Positions 1 through 6,795 are shown, counted from the stretch's first letter. The stretch: DNA of 19,418 nt from DATGYC01 sp035298385 (GCA_035298385.1 DATGYC010000176.1:1-19418); one strand, 5' to 3'. Program-made: numbers and translations. The notes: generated from the letters alone by a model not told the origin.

Positions 1-29
1 GTCTGTCGGGAGGGAAAGGTGGAGGAGTT

Positions 30-1058
30 GTGCAGCACCAGTTCATGGACAGCCCACCCGAGAATCCAACCGGTCGGACCCTCTACGCCGGCCTCCTGCT
101 TGCCGGCCTTGTCGCCCTGATGTCGGTCGCCGTCCCTGGCGAGGCAGCCTTCCGACCCCTTCTGCCGGCCGTGGCTGCGGTGACCAACCAGGCGGGCGGG
201 AAGGCGATCACCAGCGGCTCCGTAATGGACGGCTTCGGGGTCTGGAACCCGAACGGCAAGGAGATCATCTTCATGCGTGATGGGCGCCTCTGGGCGGTCA
301 CCGCCGATGGGGGCAAGACGACGCAGCTCACCCGCGGGGAGAAGCGCTGGGACGCCGTGCCTGCTTGGCGCCCGGGATCGGCGAACGAGCTCGCCTTCAT
401 CCGCCTGCCCGTCAATGGCGGCGACGCCAAGGTGATCCTGCTAAACCGGCAGACCGGAGCCGAGAAGGAGCTGGTCAGCGAGCCGGTCTCGATCGGCTAC
501 CTCGCCTGGACGCCGGACGGCAAGACGCTCTACTACACGACGCCACAGATCCTCTACAAGCTCGACATCGCCTCCGGCCAGCGGACGCCGATCGTCCCGC
601 TGAAGGAAGGCTGGGAGTTGACCGCCGGTGGTGTGGCGGTCTCGCCGGACGGCAAGCAGCTCGTCTTTGGCGCCGGACCGCGGGTCGAGCGTGGGGTGCG
701 CTACGACCTCTATGCGCTCACGATCGACCAAGGGAAGATACCGCCAGAGCGACTGACCACCGAGGGCGGCATCATGCCCTCCTTCGCGCCTGGCCAGCCG
801 ACCCGCATCGCCTACCGGAACCCGCTCGCCAAAACGGGGATCTACGTGATGAGCCTGCCTGACCACCAGACCACGCCGATCGTCCTGGACGACGCCCAGG
901 GGATGTTCTTCCATCCGTCCTGGTCCCCGGATGGCGCCGAGATCGTCGTCTCCCGCCTGGCGCTGGACGTCTCACCGCCGCCCGAGGGGACGGGCTTCGT
1001 CTCGCACCTCTATCGCTTCCCGGTGAAGAGGGATTTGCCGACGCGGAGCGAAGAATAA
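30..1058 (+). CDS. TolB-like (PD40) beta-propeller protein, exported or membrane-anchored
   Basis: The 342-residue product has a hydrophobic segment at about residues 17-40 (GRTLYAGLLLAGLVALMSVA, then a small-residue stretch), consistent with a signal peptide or N-terminal anchor. After it come about six WD40/PD40-type blades with the recurring W-x-P-D-G-K or similar signature (WNPNGKEIIF, WTPDGKTLYY, VSPDGKQLVF, WSPDGAEIVV). Such propellers act as extracytoplasmic binding scaffolds; no catalytic domain is visible, so the partner is unknown. The start is GTG at 30, with GGAGG at 21-25 closely spaced; an ATG at 45 is the alternative. The next gene follows after 21 bases with its own ribosome site, so the two are probably co-transcribed. 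The promoter lies before the window. The propeller assignment is firm; the cellular role is not known. Confidence 0.8.
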   Translation: MQHQFMDSPPENPTGRTLYAGLLLAGLVALMSVAVPGEAAFRPLLPAVAAVTNQAGGKAITSGSVMDGFGVWNPNGKEIIFMRDGRLWAVTADGGKTTQLTRGEKRWDAVPAWRPGSANELAFIRLPVNGGDAKVILLNRQTGAEKELVSEPVSIGYLAWTPDGKTLYYTTPQILYKLDIASGQRTPIVPLKEGWELTAGGVAVSPDGKQLVFGAGPRVERGVRYDLYALTIDQGKIPPERLTTEGGIMPSFAPGQPTRIAYRNPLAKTGIYVMSLPDHQTTPIVLDDAQGMFFHPSWSPDGAEIVVSRLALDVSPPPEGTGFVSHLYRFPVKRDLPTRSEE

Positions 1059-1079
1059 GGCCGGAGGTGCTTTACAGTC

Positions 1080-1430
1080 ATGGTAAACGTCTACGACTAC
1101 GCCCATAGCCTCGCCCGAGCCCTGAAGGAGTCGGAGGAGTCCAAGGCCTACCAGGCTGCGCTGGCCAAGATCAAGGGGAAGACGACGATCGAAGCGATGA
1201 TCGGCGACTTCCACAAGAAGCAGATCGAGCTGCAGGCGCAGATGCTGCAGGGCAAGGAGTTGACGGATGGACAGAAGGGCGCCCTGGAGTCGCTCTACGC
1301 GGTGATCGCCCAGAACCCGGACGCCGCCGCCTTCCTGATGGCGGAGCAGCGCCTGGGCGGCCTGGTCAACGACATCATGAAGATCGTTGGTGAGTCGGTC
1401 CAGATGGAGTCCTTTGGTCTGAACAACTAG
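1080..1430 (+). CDS. YlbF/YmcA/YheA-family protein
   Basis: This 116-residue, mostly helical cytoplasmic protein matches the Com_YlbF (DUF964) family in length and pattern: an N-terminal Y-x-x-A-x-x-L-A-x-x-[IL]-K-x-S-x-E segment (YDYAHSLARALKESEES), a central helix rich in K, Q and E, and a C-terminal helix. In Bacillus subtilis YlbF works with YmcA and YaaT in the Fe-S-containing Ric complex, which affects RNase Y, competence, biofilm and sporulation. This copy has no cysteine at all, so it cannot supply thiolate ligands and may be closer to YheA-type members; that subfamily assignment is inference. GGAGGTG at 1063-1069 lies ten bases before the ATG. It follows the propeller gene by 21 bases and ends at a strong hairpin. 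Confidence 0.75.
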   Translation: MVNVYDYAHSLARALKESEESKAYQAALAKIKGKTTIEAMIGDFHKKQIELQAQMLQGKELTDGQKGALESLYAVIAQNPDAAAFLMAEQRLGGLVNDIMKIVGESVQMESFGLNN

Positions 1431-1452
1431 TCGTCTTGGTGAACCTGCTTAG

Positions 1453-1494
1453 AAAGACCACCCAACCCCAGAGAGGGGGAGGGTGGTCTTTTGC
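1453..1494. terminator. Bidirectional terminator between the ylbF-like gene and the recombinase gene
   Basis: An 11-bp perfect stem (AAAGACCACCC at 1453-1463 with GGGTGGTCTTT at 1481-1491) encloses a loop that can pair further (CCCC with GGGG). It ends in a T run on the plus strand, and the A residues before it give a T run on the minus strand, so it can serve both convergent genes. Confidence 0.85.
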
Positions 1495-1496
1495 GC

Positions 1497-2075
1497 TTAC
1501 AGATTGAGCGAGAGGTAGACGTCATCGAGTTGCTCCTGGGTGATGCCGATGTAGGCCAGCGTCACCGCCGGCGAGGCGTGGTTGAGCAACTTCTGGATCA
1601 AGGTGAGGTCCTTGCCCTCTTTGTAGGCCCAGTAGCCGAACGTCTTGCGCAACGTATGCGTCCCGATCGCCTCATCGATGCCGACAGAGCGAGCCGCATC
1701 CCGGACGATCTTGTAGGCCTGCGCCCGCTGCAGGTGCCCCCGCTCCTTGCGCGAGAGGAAGAGGGGCTCCGACCGTTCGCTCCCCCGCCGGGTATCCAGG
1801 TACTCCTTGATCGCCTTGGCCGCCGTCTGTGAGATCGGAAAGTTCTTCGCCTTGCCGGTCTTCTGTTCTCTCAACGTGATCCGGTCCCGGATCTTGCCCT
1901 TGCTGTCCAGCACTTCACCTACCGTCAGTCGGAGCAGGTCGCTTACCCGCAAGCCTGAATTGATCCCCAACACGAAGAGGCAGTGATCCCGCAGCCCCGT
2001 CCCCGGATTCCCGCGCAGGATTCGCTTCATCGCCTCGATCTGACGCTTCTCCCGGATCGGTTGCACGAACTCCAA
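1497..2075 (-). CDS. Short tyrosine recombinase / site-specific integrase (catalytic domain only)
   Basis: The 192-residue product is a phage-integrase-type catalytic domain. Visible active-site elements are the first Arg in NSGLRVSDLL, the beta-hairpin Lys in REQKTGKAKNF, the H-x-x-R box in GTHTLRKTFG, the second His in LLNHASPAVT and the nucleophile Tyr in LAYIGIT. The N-terminal SAM-like core-binding domain of about 100 residues found in XerC/XerD and full-length integrases is absent. Short versions like this occur in Bacillota chromosomes, plasmids and phages. The start is probably TTG at 2075 with AGGAGG at 2086-2091, ten bases upstream; a GTG three codons further in is possible. No other mobile-element gene is present. 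It may be a domesticated resolvase-like enzyme or a remnant; the target site is not evident. Confidence 0.85.
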   Translation of the reverse strand: MEFVQPIREKRQIEAMKRILRGNPGTGLRDHCLFVLGINSGLRVSDLLRLTVGEVLDSKGKIRDRITLREQKTGKAKNFPISQTAAKAIKEYLDTRRGSERSEPLFLSRKERGHLQRAQAYKIVRDAARSVGIDEAIGTHTLRKTFGYWAYKEGKDLTLIQKLLNHASPAVTLAYIGITQEQLDDVYLSLNL

Positions 2076-2098
2076 AGGGCTCGAACCTCCTAAAAATA

Positions 2099-2127
2099 GG
2101 AATCAGCCACAAGAACAGCTTGATTCC
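2099..2127. repeat. Inverted repeat upstream of the recombinase gene
   Basis: GGAATCA (2099-2105) and TGATTCC (2121-2127) form a 7-bp dyad just upstream of the recombinase ribosome site. It could be an operator or recombinase-binding site, or a leader hairpin in the recombinase mRNA. The function is not shown. Confidence 0.4.
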
Positions 2128-2214
2128 AGTTATGTTCGATAGGCGAATCGGACGTTCCTGCCGCCCCGCAAAACGAAACCCGGAAACCCGCATCAGAGCG
2201 TGGTTTCATGGCTC

Positions 2215-2260
2215 AACTCGTATCAGACAGAATCTCATTCTGTGTGATACAGAGTTTTTG
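2215..2260 (+). terminator. Long hairpin followed by a T run (orphan terminator or operator)
   Basis: Arms 2220-2233 and 2237-2250 pair with a single G-G mismatch (GTATCA/TGATAC and ACAGAAT/ATTCTGT around a CTC loop). The stem extends outward, after one bulged A, through AACTC/GAGTT, and the plus strand continues into a TTTTT run. It has the form of an intrinsic terminator for rightward transcription, but I see no plus-strand gene upstream. On the minus strand it sits in the recombinase upstream region. Confidence 0.55.
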
Positions 2261-2361
2261 CAAAACAATCCGAAACAATGAATCGCCACAGGGCGCCCTG
2301 GCGCCCGTTCGCGATACACCGGATACCAAGGGTGCACCCCACCCCAAAACGCCGCTCCTAG

Positions 2362-2405
2362 AGGCTCCTGAGCGATCTGCCCTCCGGCAGGAGCCTACGG
2401 ATCGC
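2362..2405. repeat. Interlocked inverted repeats in non-coding DNA
   Basis: AGGCTCCTG (2362-2370) is the exact reverse complement of CAGGAGCCT (2388-2396). GCGATC (2372-2377), inside that loop, is complementary to GATCGC (2400-2405), outside the stem. The two pairings interleave, which is a pseudoknot-like arrangement. This lies in the roughly 640-base stretch 2076-2716, in which I find no convincing gene. Confidence 0.4.
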
Positions 2406-2666
2406 GCCGGTACATCCAGCACGGCCAAACCGGGGCCGCTGTGCACATCCCGAATCTGATCTGTCGGCGTTCGCTGGCAAGTGAACGGAGACGAAATCTG
2501 ACGGCACGAAGATCACCTAGGCGTGGCGCCGTCAGCGCGTTATCGACCTACCCAGCGACGAGTAAGGACCCGATCATCCCCTATATAATGAAGGAACACG
2601 ACCTGACACAACGGTGATTCCGGGACGTGGCGCACGAACGGCCAAGATTCCTCTCTGTCCGCTTGT

Positions 2667-2701
2667 GCCAATCGCCCCAAACGCCTAAAACGGCGATTGG
2701 C
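2667..2701. repeat. 10-bp perfect inverted repeat upstream of the riboswitch promoter
   Basis: GCCAATCGCC (2667-2676) and GGCGATTGGC (2692-2701) pair perfectly around a 15-base loop. No T run follows directly, though a T-rich stretch begins about 15 bases later. It may be an upstream terminator or a protein-binding dyad for the kimA promoter. Confidence 0.4.
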
Positions 2702-2716
2702 GGCTATTAGTCGGCT

Positions 2717-2745
2717 TTTACTTTTGGTAGGGAGAGGAGTAGACT
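2717..2745 (+). promoter_or_regulatory. Candidate vegetative promoter for the riboswitch-kimA transcript
   Basis: TTTACT (2717-2722) and TAGACT (2740-2745) are separated by 17 bases. Initiation near 2752 would place the transcript start just before the riboswitch aptamer. Both boxes are only partial matches. A perfect TATAAT at 2584-2589 lacks a recognisable -35 box and is the alternative. Confidence 0.4.
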
Positions 2746-2754
2746 CCATAAGCA

Positions 2755-2890
2755 GAACAACGCTGAATCCCGCAAGGGAATGGGGGACCCACAAACTTGG
2801 GGTGAATCCTGCGGTTGACACGCAGGTAGGGCAGCCTTCCCAGCCCGAACCCGTCAGCTAACCCCGTAAGCGAGTGGCGAAGGAGCCGCC
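2755..2890 (+). promoter_or_regulatory. c-di-AMP riboswitch (ydaO/yuaA leader)
   Basis: The stretch carries the conserved blocks of the ydaO-yuaA class in the right order: CGCTGAATCC, GGGGGACCCA, TTGGGGTGAATCC, a variable hairpin (TGCGGTTGACACGCA), GTAGGGCAG, CCCGAACCCGTCAGCTAACC, CCGTAAGCG and GAAGGAG. In known members two c-di-AMP molecules bind and expression falls. A terminator follows at 2903-2938 and a KimA-type potassium importer is the first gene downstream, which is the classic ydaO arrangement. Recognition is by eye; exact ends are approximate. Confidence 0.93.
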
Positions 2891-2902
2891 TGGTGGACGC
2901 AA

Positions 2903-2938
2903 GCCAGACGACCCCTACCGGTCGTCTGGCTTTCTTTT
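2903..2938 (+). terminator. Riboswitch-controlled intrinsic terminator
   Basis: An 11-bp perfect stem (GCCAGACGACC at 2903-2913 with GGTCGTCTGGC at 2920-2930) has a six-base loop and is followed by TTTCTTTT. It lies between the aptamer and the kimA start, so it is the likely expression platform: ligand-bound RNA would terminate here. Confidence 0.9.
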
Positions 2939-2982
2939 GCCGTTTTCCAGCGGTCCCACCCTAGAGAGGAGCCTGAATCACC

Positions 2983-4920
2983 GTGTCCAGCCCGTCGCAC
3001 CTGCTCGTGAATCGGTTCAAGCGTATCGTCTTCGGCAGCCCCAAGCGGACCGATCAAGCGCACCATGAGCGACTGGGAATCCCGATCGCCTTGGCTGTCT
3101 TCTCAGCCGACGGGCTCTCGTCAGTCGCCTATGCAACCGAAGAGATCCTCCTCATTCTGACGGCCGTTACGGCCGCCGCCGCCGTCTACTCCCTGCCCAT
3201 CGGTCTCGCCATTGTCGCCCTCATCATGATCGTGGCCGCTTCCTACAACCAAACGATTCGGGCCTACCCCACCGGTGGTGGCTCCTACATCGTCTCGAAG
3301 GAGAACCTGGGCAAGCTACCCGGCCTGGTCGCTGGTGCAGCCCTTCTGATCGACTACGTAATGACCGTCGCTGTCTCGGCGGCAGCGGGCATCGCGGCGC
3401 TGGTCGCCGCTATCCCGGCCCTGCAAGGCTACGAGGTGCCCCTCTGCCTAGCGGCGATCTGGTTTGTTGCCTGGATGAACCTGCGCGGTGTCAAGGAGTC
3501 GGGGTCGATCTTCGCCCTGCCCACCTATGGCTTCGTCCTGATGGTCTTCGTCATGCTGGCCTTCGGTCTCTATCGAGTGATGACGGGCGACTGGCACCCG
3601 CACGCTTCGGTCCTCGCCGGCTTTGGCGGTGGTGACCCGGCCTTCTATGAAGCGACCAAGGGAATCACCTGGTTCCTAATCCTGCGGGCCTTTGCCTCGG
3701 GCTGTACCGCCCTCTCTGGTCTGGAGGCCGTCTCCAACGGCGTGCAGGCCTTCAAGGCACCGGAGGATAAGAATGCGATCAAGACCCTTTCGGTCGCTCG
3801 AACCCTGCTCTTCACCATGTTCGCTGGTATCACCGTCTTGGCCTATGGCTTCAACGTCATCCCCCACGATGGCGAGACGGTGATGTCGCTGATCGCGGCG
3901 GAGGCCTTTGGTGGTCGTGGCTTCCTCTACTTCCTGGTCCAGGCCTTCACGACCGGAATCCTGCTGCTGGCGACCAATACCGCCTACGCTGACTTCCCGC
4001 GGCTCTCCTCGCTGATCGCCCGGGACGGCTTCCTGCCCCGCCGCTTTGCCAACCGGGGTGATTCCCTCGTCTTCCACTGGGGCATCTACATCCTCGCTGG
4101 CATCGCCTCGCTCCTGATTGTGCTCTTCAACGGCTCCACGCACCACCTGATTCCGCTCTACGCCGTCGGCGTCTTCACGGCCTTCACCCTGTCGCAGACC
4201 GGTATGGTCGTGCACTGGCTGAAGGAGGCGAAGGCGAAGAGCGAGTCGGTGCTCAAGCACTGGTGGTCGCTCTCCCTCAACGCCTTGGGCGCCTTCATCT
4301 GCGCCGTCATTACCATCGTCGTCGCCGTTGCGAAGTTCACCCAGGGCGCCTGGATCATCCTGATCGTCCTGCCGCTCTTCATCGGCTATATGCTGCACGT
4401 CCACTCCTACTACGACCGCTTCAAGAACAAGGTCGAGGCGCTCCTGAAGGAGCATCTGACGATGGACGACGCCCGACGGGTGAAGGTGATTCTGACGATC
4501 GGCGGCCTCACCCCGGTGATCGACCACGCCATGCGTGTCGCCCACCGGATTTCCAAGGATGTCACGGCGGTCTACGTCGCCGTCGAGCCGGAGATCGGCG
4601 AGAAGGTGGCCCGCAAGTGGGATAAGGCCCGCCACAGCGGCACAGAACTGGTCGTCGTCCCCTCGCCCTACCGCGAGGTGGTCGCTCCGCTGAAGGAGTA
4701 TCTGGAGCAGATGCATCGCCAGGAGCCGCATACGCTGATCAACCTGCTGGTGCCGGTGATCGTGACGAACGAGCCGTTCGACGACTACCTGCATAACGGC
4801 TATGCCGATCAGATCCTGCGTGAGCTGCGCTTCTCCGAAGGGATCATCATCACGGAGATCCCGTTCTACGTCAACATGAACCCGGATGCAACCAAGATCG
4901 TGATCGATCCGGCCCAGTAA
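2983..4920 (+). CDS. kimA: KimA-type high-affinity potassium importer (APC superfamily)
   Basis: The 645-residue product is a KUP-like APC-superfamily transporter with about twelve membrane helices to roughly residue 465 and a cytoplasmic UspA-like domain at about 490-645. It resembles B. subtilis KimA (formerly YdaO) throughout: FSADGLSSVAYATEEILLIL near the start, the YPTGGGSYIVSKENLG loop, IDYVMTVAVS in the third helix and HHLIPLYAVGVFTAFTLSQTG late in the membrane part. Asp43, Asp124, Thr128 and Ser132 fall where I recall ion-site residues of Bacillus KimA, with identical spacing for the last three. The family imports K+ with protons and is inhibited by c-di-AMP; the upstream riboswitch adds control at the RNA level. 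The GTG start has GAGGAG at 2966-2971. Transcribed alone, ending at a hairpin. Confidence 0.93.
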   Translation: MSSPSHLLVNRFKRIVFGSPKRTDQAHHERLGIPIALAVFSADGLSSVAYATEEILLILTAVTAAAAVYSLPIGLAIVALIMIVAASYNQTIRAYPTGGGSYIVSKENLGKLPGLVAGAALLIDYVMTVAVSAAAGIAALVAAIPALQGYEVPLCLAAIWFVAWMNLRGVKESGSIFALPTYGFVLMVFVMLAFGLYRVMTGDWHPHASVLAGFGGGDPAFYEATKGITWFLILRAFASGCTALSGLEAVSNGVQAFKAPEDKNAIKTLSVARTLLFTMFAGITVLAYGFNVIPHDGETVMSLIAAEAFGGRGFLYFLVQAFTTGILLLATNTAYADFPRLSSLIARDGFLPRRFANRGDSLVFHWGIYILAGIASLLIVLFNGSTHHLIPLYAVGVFTAFTLSQTGMVVHWLKEAKAKSESVLKHWWSLSLNALGAFICAVITIVVAVAKFTQGAWIILIVLPLFIGYMLHVHSYYDRFKNKVEALLKEHLTMDDARRVKVILTIGGLTPVIDHAMRVAHRISKDVTAVYVAVEPEIGEKVARKWDKARHSGTELVVVPSPYREVVAPLKEYLEQMHRQEPHTLINLLVPVIVTNEPFDDYLHNGYADQILRELRFSEGIIITEIPFYVNMNPDATKIVIDPAQ

Positions 4921-4927
4921 AATAGGC

Positions 4928-4963
4928 AGCGGCCGCTCCCCACTCGGGGGGGCGGCCGCTTTG
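4928..4963. terminator. Terminator hairpin between kimA and comB
   Basis: AGCGGCCGC (4928-4936) pairs with GCGGCCGCT (4952-4960), and the C-rich and G-rich inner parts extend the stem. A short T run follows on the plus strand. It sits between two convergent genes and probably serves both; the minus-strand T run is poor. Confidence 0.7.
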
Positions 4964-4965
4964 AC

Positions 4966-5688
4966 TTAGCTGAGGATGATCTGCTCGGCGGTGAAGCGGG
5001 GCAGGGCAGTTGTGGTGCCGAGTTGGGCGCAGAAGAGCAGGTCGTCGCGCAAGCCAAGGTGCGCCAGGTTCTGCCCATGCTCAGCCAGGCGGAGTAGCTC
5101 GGCGAGGCGACCGTCAAAGCGGCGGTAGAGTTCGCGGGCGACCAGGCCCAGATCGTTCAGTTCGACCACCTGGTCTGGCCCCGCCAGGAACTCAATAATC
5201 GCCCCGGCGCAGGCCGTATCCTCCAGGGAGAACTGGTCATAGGTCCCGGCGCAACAGATCGCCACCGGCTTGCCGAGGCGGGAGAGCTCCTTGGCGACGG
5301 CCGGGGCGTTCAGGAATGATGCGATGTAGACCACGTCAGCGCCAGCCGCCCGGCGGATCGCACGGGTCCCGTTCGTAGTGGTGAAGAGGATCGGGCGCCC
5401 GCCGACCTTCGTCTGCGTGTACTCCAGCGGGGAGTTAGAGAGGTGGAAACCGGGGATCAAGAGCGACTTGCGCTCACCGCCCAGGACGAACTTGCGCTCG
5501 GGGTTCTCCTGGACGACCTGGAACGCCTCCTCGGGCGCCAGGACGGGCACGACCGTGTCGGCCCCGTTGACCAGGGCGGTGACGATCGTGGTCGTCGCCC
5601 GGAGGACATCAATGACGACAGCGGCCCGGCCAGCCATCTCGTCTGCGGGCGGGATGTTGACGGCGGTGGGAAAGACCTCGATGCGCAG
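4966..5688 (-). CDS. comB: 2-phosphosulfolactate phosphatase family protein (ComB), apparent CTG start
   Basis: The protein shows the ComB signatures in order: AVVIDVLRATTTIVTAL near the N-terminus, GGERKSLLIPGFHLSNSPLEYT, LFTTTNGTRAIRRA and CAGTYDQFSLEDTACAGAIIEF. ComB hydrolyses 2-phosphosulfolactate to sulfolactate; the pathway leads to coenzyme M in methanogens, and in Bacillus a related pathway makes sulfolactate stored in spores. The first ATG (5637) would begin only four residues before the AVVIDV strand and has no ribosome site. Upstream the frame stays open and encodes LRIEVFPTAVNIPPADE, the usual N-terminal strand of the family; no ATG, GTG or TTG is in frame there, but a CTG at 5688 has a perfect AAAGGAGG eight bases upstream. 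From CTG the product is 240 residues, normal for ComB. It is the last gene of a three-gene operon. No ComA homologue is seen here. Confidence 0.88.
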   Translation of the reverse strand: MRIEVFPTAVNIPPADEMAGRAAVVIDVLRATTTIVTALVNGADTVVPVLAPEEAFQVVQENPERKFVLGGERKSLLIPGFHLSNSPLEYTQTKVGGRPILFTTTNGTRAIRRAAGADVVYIASFLNAPAVAKELSRLGKPVAICCAGTYDQFSLEDTACAGAIIEFLAGPDQVVELNDLGLVARELYRRFDGRLAELLRLAEHGQNLAHLGLRDDLLFCAQLGTTTALPRFTAEQIILS

Positions 5689-5713
5689 GCGGCACCCCTC
5701 CTTTGCGCTAGGG

Positions 5714-5956
5714 CTACGGCGCCATGTCGTCCATCTCCTCCTCGCGGGTGGCGTAGCCCTCCTCTAGGTAAGGGGAGTCCCAGTCGATCGGATCACGGGC
5801 GAGGCGCTCTTGGCGATCATCGGGCAGGACCGGAAAGGAGCCGGGTACGAAGAGGGGGCGCCCTCCGTTCTGGCCTGGCCCTGCCATCTGGGACAGCATG
5901 GCGCCGTTCAGCATCGACTCGATGTAGGGGTTCACCTTTGCACGATGACGGCTCAT
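5714..5956 (-). CDS. Unrecognised small acidic protein, middle gene of the comB operon
   Basis: I do not recognise this 80-residue protein. It has a basic N-terminus (MSRHRAKVNPYIES), a Gly/Met/Gln-rich middle without predicted membrane segments, and an acidic C-terminal third (DPIDWDSPYLEEGYATREEE). The ATG has GGAGGAG seven bases upstream, and the stop lies about ten bases before the comB ribosome site, so the gene is very probably real and translated with comB. N-P-Y-I-E-S near its start faintly resembles N-P-I-L-D-S in the gene upstream, hinting at related folds or a shared partner. Given the spore genes nearby, a spore-associated role is possible but is only inference. Confidence 0.7.
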   Translation of the reverse strand: MSRHRAKVNPYIESMLNGAMLSQMAGPGQNGGRPLFVPGSFPVLPDDRQERLARDPIDWDSPYLEEGYATREEEMDDMAP

Positions 5957-5970
5957 TGGGCGTCTCCTCC

Positions 5971-6309
5971 TCAGGGTCCATCCCAGGGATCCTGGCGAGC
6001 GGACCAGCGCTCGCCGCCAACATCATCCAGATCCCATTCATAGGCCAGACCGCTTAGTTCGGACGTCAGGGTGGCGGCGCGGCTCGTGGTGGGATGAAGG
6101 CCAGACCCACCGTAGAGGGCGGCGAGACCGTCCAGCAGGACTCCCTCTGGGCCCGGCAGATCGTAGAAGTGCGAGCCTACGGGCGGGGCGCCCTCCGAAT
6201 CCGACTCATCGGTCAGGAAGCCAAGATCGCCCATCTCATAATAGGAGTCCAGGATGGGGTTCAGCGCGTAGGGATCACCATCAGGGCGCCCGCCTGCGTT
6301 CTTCGGCAT
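5971..6309 (-). CDS. Unrecognised acidic protein, first gene of the comB operon
   Basis: I do not recognise this 112-residue protein. It is rich in Gly, Pro, Asp and Glu with aromatic residues in acidic patches (DSYYEMGDLGF, YEWDLDD), has no cysteine, no membrane segment and no signal peptide, and may be partly disordered. I place the start at ATG 6309 because GAGGAGG lies eight bases upstream; the in-frame GTG at 6318 would overlap that ribosome site. Its stop is only a few bases before the ribosome site of the next gene, which argues for one transcript with the 5714-5956 gene and comB. The promoter should lie in 6310-6384, but I see no clear match. Function unknown. Confidence 0.68.
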   Translation of the reverse strand: MPKNAGGRPDGDPYALNPILDSYYEMGDLGFLTDESDSEGAPPVGSHFYDLPGPEGVLLDGLAALYGGSGLHPTTSRAATLTSELSGLAYEWDLDDVGGERWSARQDPWDGP

Positions 6310-6384
6310 CGGGTTCACCTCCTCAGCGCTAGTCTCCCACGGAAGCGGCTCGCATACTACTGCTGGGAGAGGAGGCCGAGTGCG

Positions 6385-6795
6385 ATGCCGCGCCCGATTC
6401 GGTTCGTTGCCGCTTGGTTCGCTGGGTCGCTCCTGGTCGTCCTTCTGCTGCCGGCGGCTGCTGGGTATAGCCAGGGCGGTCGCACGGTCTGGACAGAGCT
6501 CTTCAACTGGCTGGGCTCAGCGGCCTTCTGGAGTGTCGTTTGGCTCTTGGCTCTCTTGGTCGGTGCCACACTGCTCTTGACCCGCATAGCCGCCCGTGCG
6601 GGCCTGCCAGCCGCGTTCGCGGGCCTGATCAGCGGCGCCCTGTGCGCCCTCTGCTACCTGGTCTTCTACATCAGCGGCAGCGATCTGGCGCGTGCAGAGT
6701 TGGTGCCGCATCTTGGGCTGGGTGCGCTGCTCTTTGTCGGTGCGCTGGCGGTGTCGGGCTCCGTCATGGCCTGGTTCTGGCAGCGGGCAAGCTAG
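6385..6795 (+). CDS. Small four-helix membrane protein, unknown function
   Basis: From the ATG at 6385 (GGAGG at 6371-6375, nine bases upstream) the gene encodes 136 residues with four hydrophobic segments at about 7-27, 45-66, 73-95 and 108-132. It is an integral membrane protein with short loops and no recognisable catalytic motif. The reading frame is open further upstream, but that part runs antisense through the acidic-protein gene and has no ribosome site at its first codons. The gene is divergent from the comB operon and 117 bases before dinG. Size and helix count recall the TIGR04086/DUF3792-type protein at 11551-11952, but I see no convincing sequence match. Confidence 0.7.
   Translation: MPRPIRFVAAWFAGSLLVVLLLPAAAGYSQGGRTVWTELFNWLGSAAFWSVVWLLALLVGATLLLTRIAARAGLPAAFAGLISGALCALCYLVFYISGSDLARAELVPHLGLGALLFVGALAVSGSVMAWFWQRAS

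Noticed and set aside
2208..2459. Open frame of 83 codons on the plus strand in the gene-free region
   Set aside because: It has no ribosome site, begins inside the large hairpin region, has low-complexity composition and no recognisable motif. A minus-strand frame covers the same DNA equally well.
2540..2821. Minus-strand frame of 93 codons opposite the riboswitch
   Set aside because: It runs antisense through the riboswitch promoter and aptamer and resembles no protein I know.
3676..4794. Minus-strand frame of 372 codons within kimA
   Set aside because: The translation is Asp/His/Arg/Gln-rich, typical of the antisense frame of a GC-rich membrane protein gene, and has no ribosome site of its own.
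6094..6384. Upstream extension of the small membrane protein frame
   Set aside because: It is antisense to the acidic-protein gene, while an ATG with GGAGG at good spacing exists at 6385.
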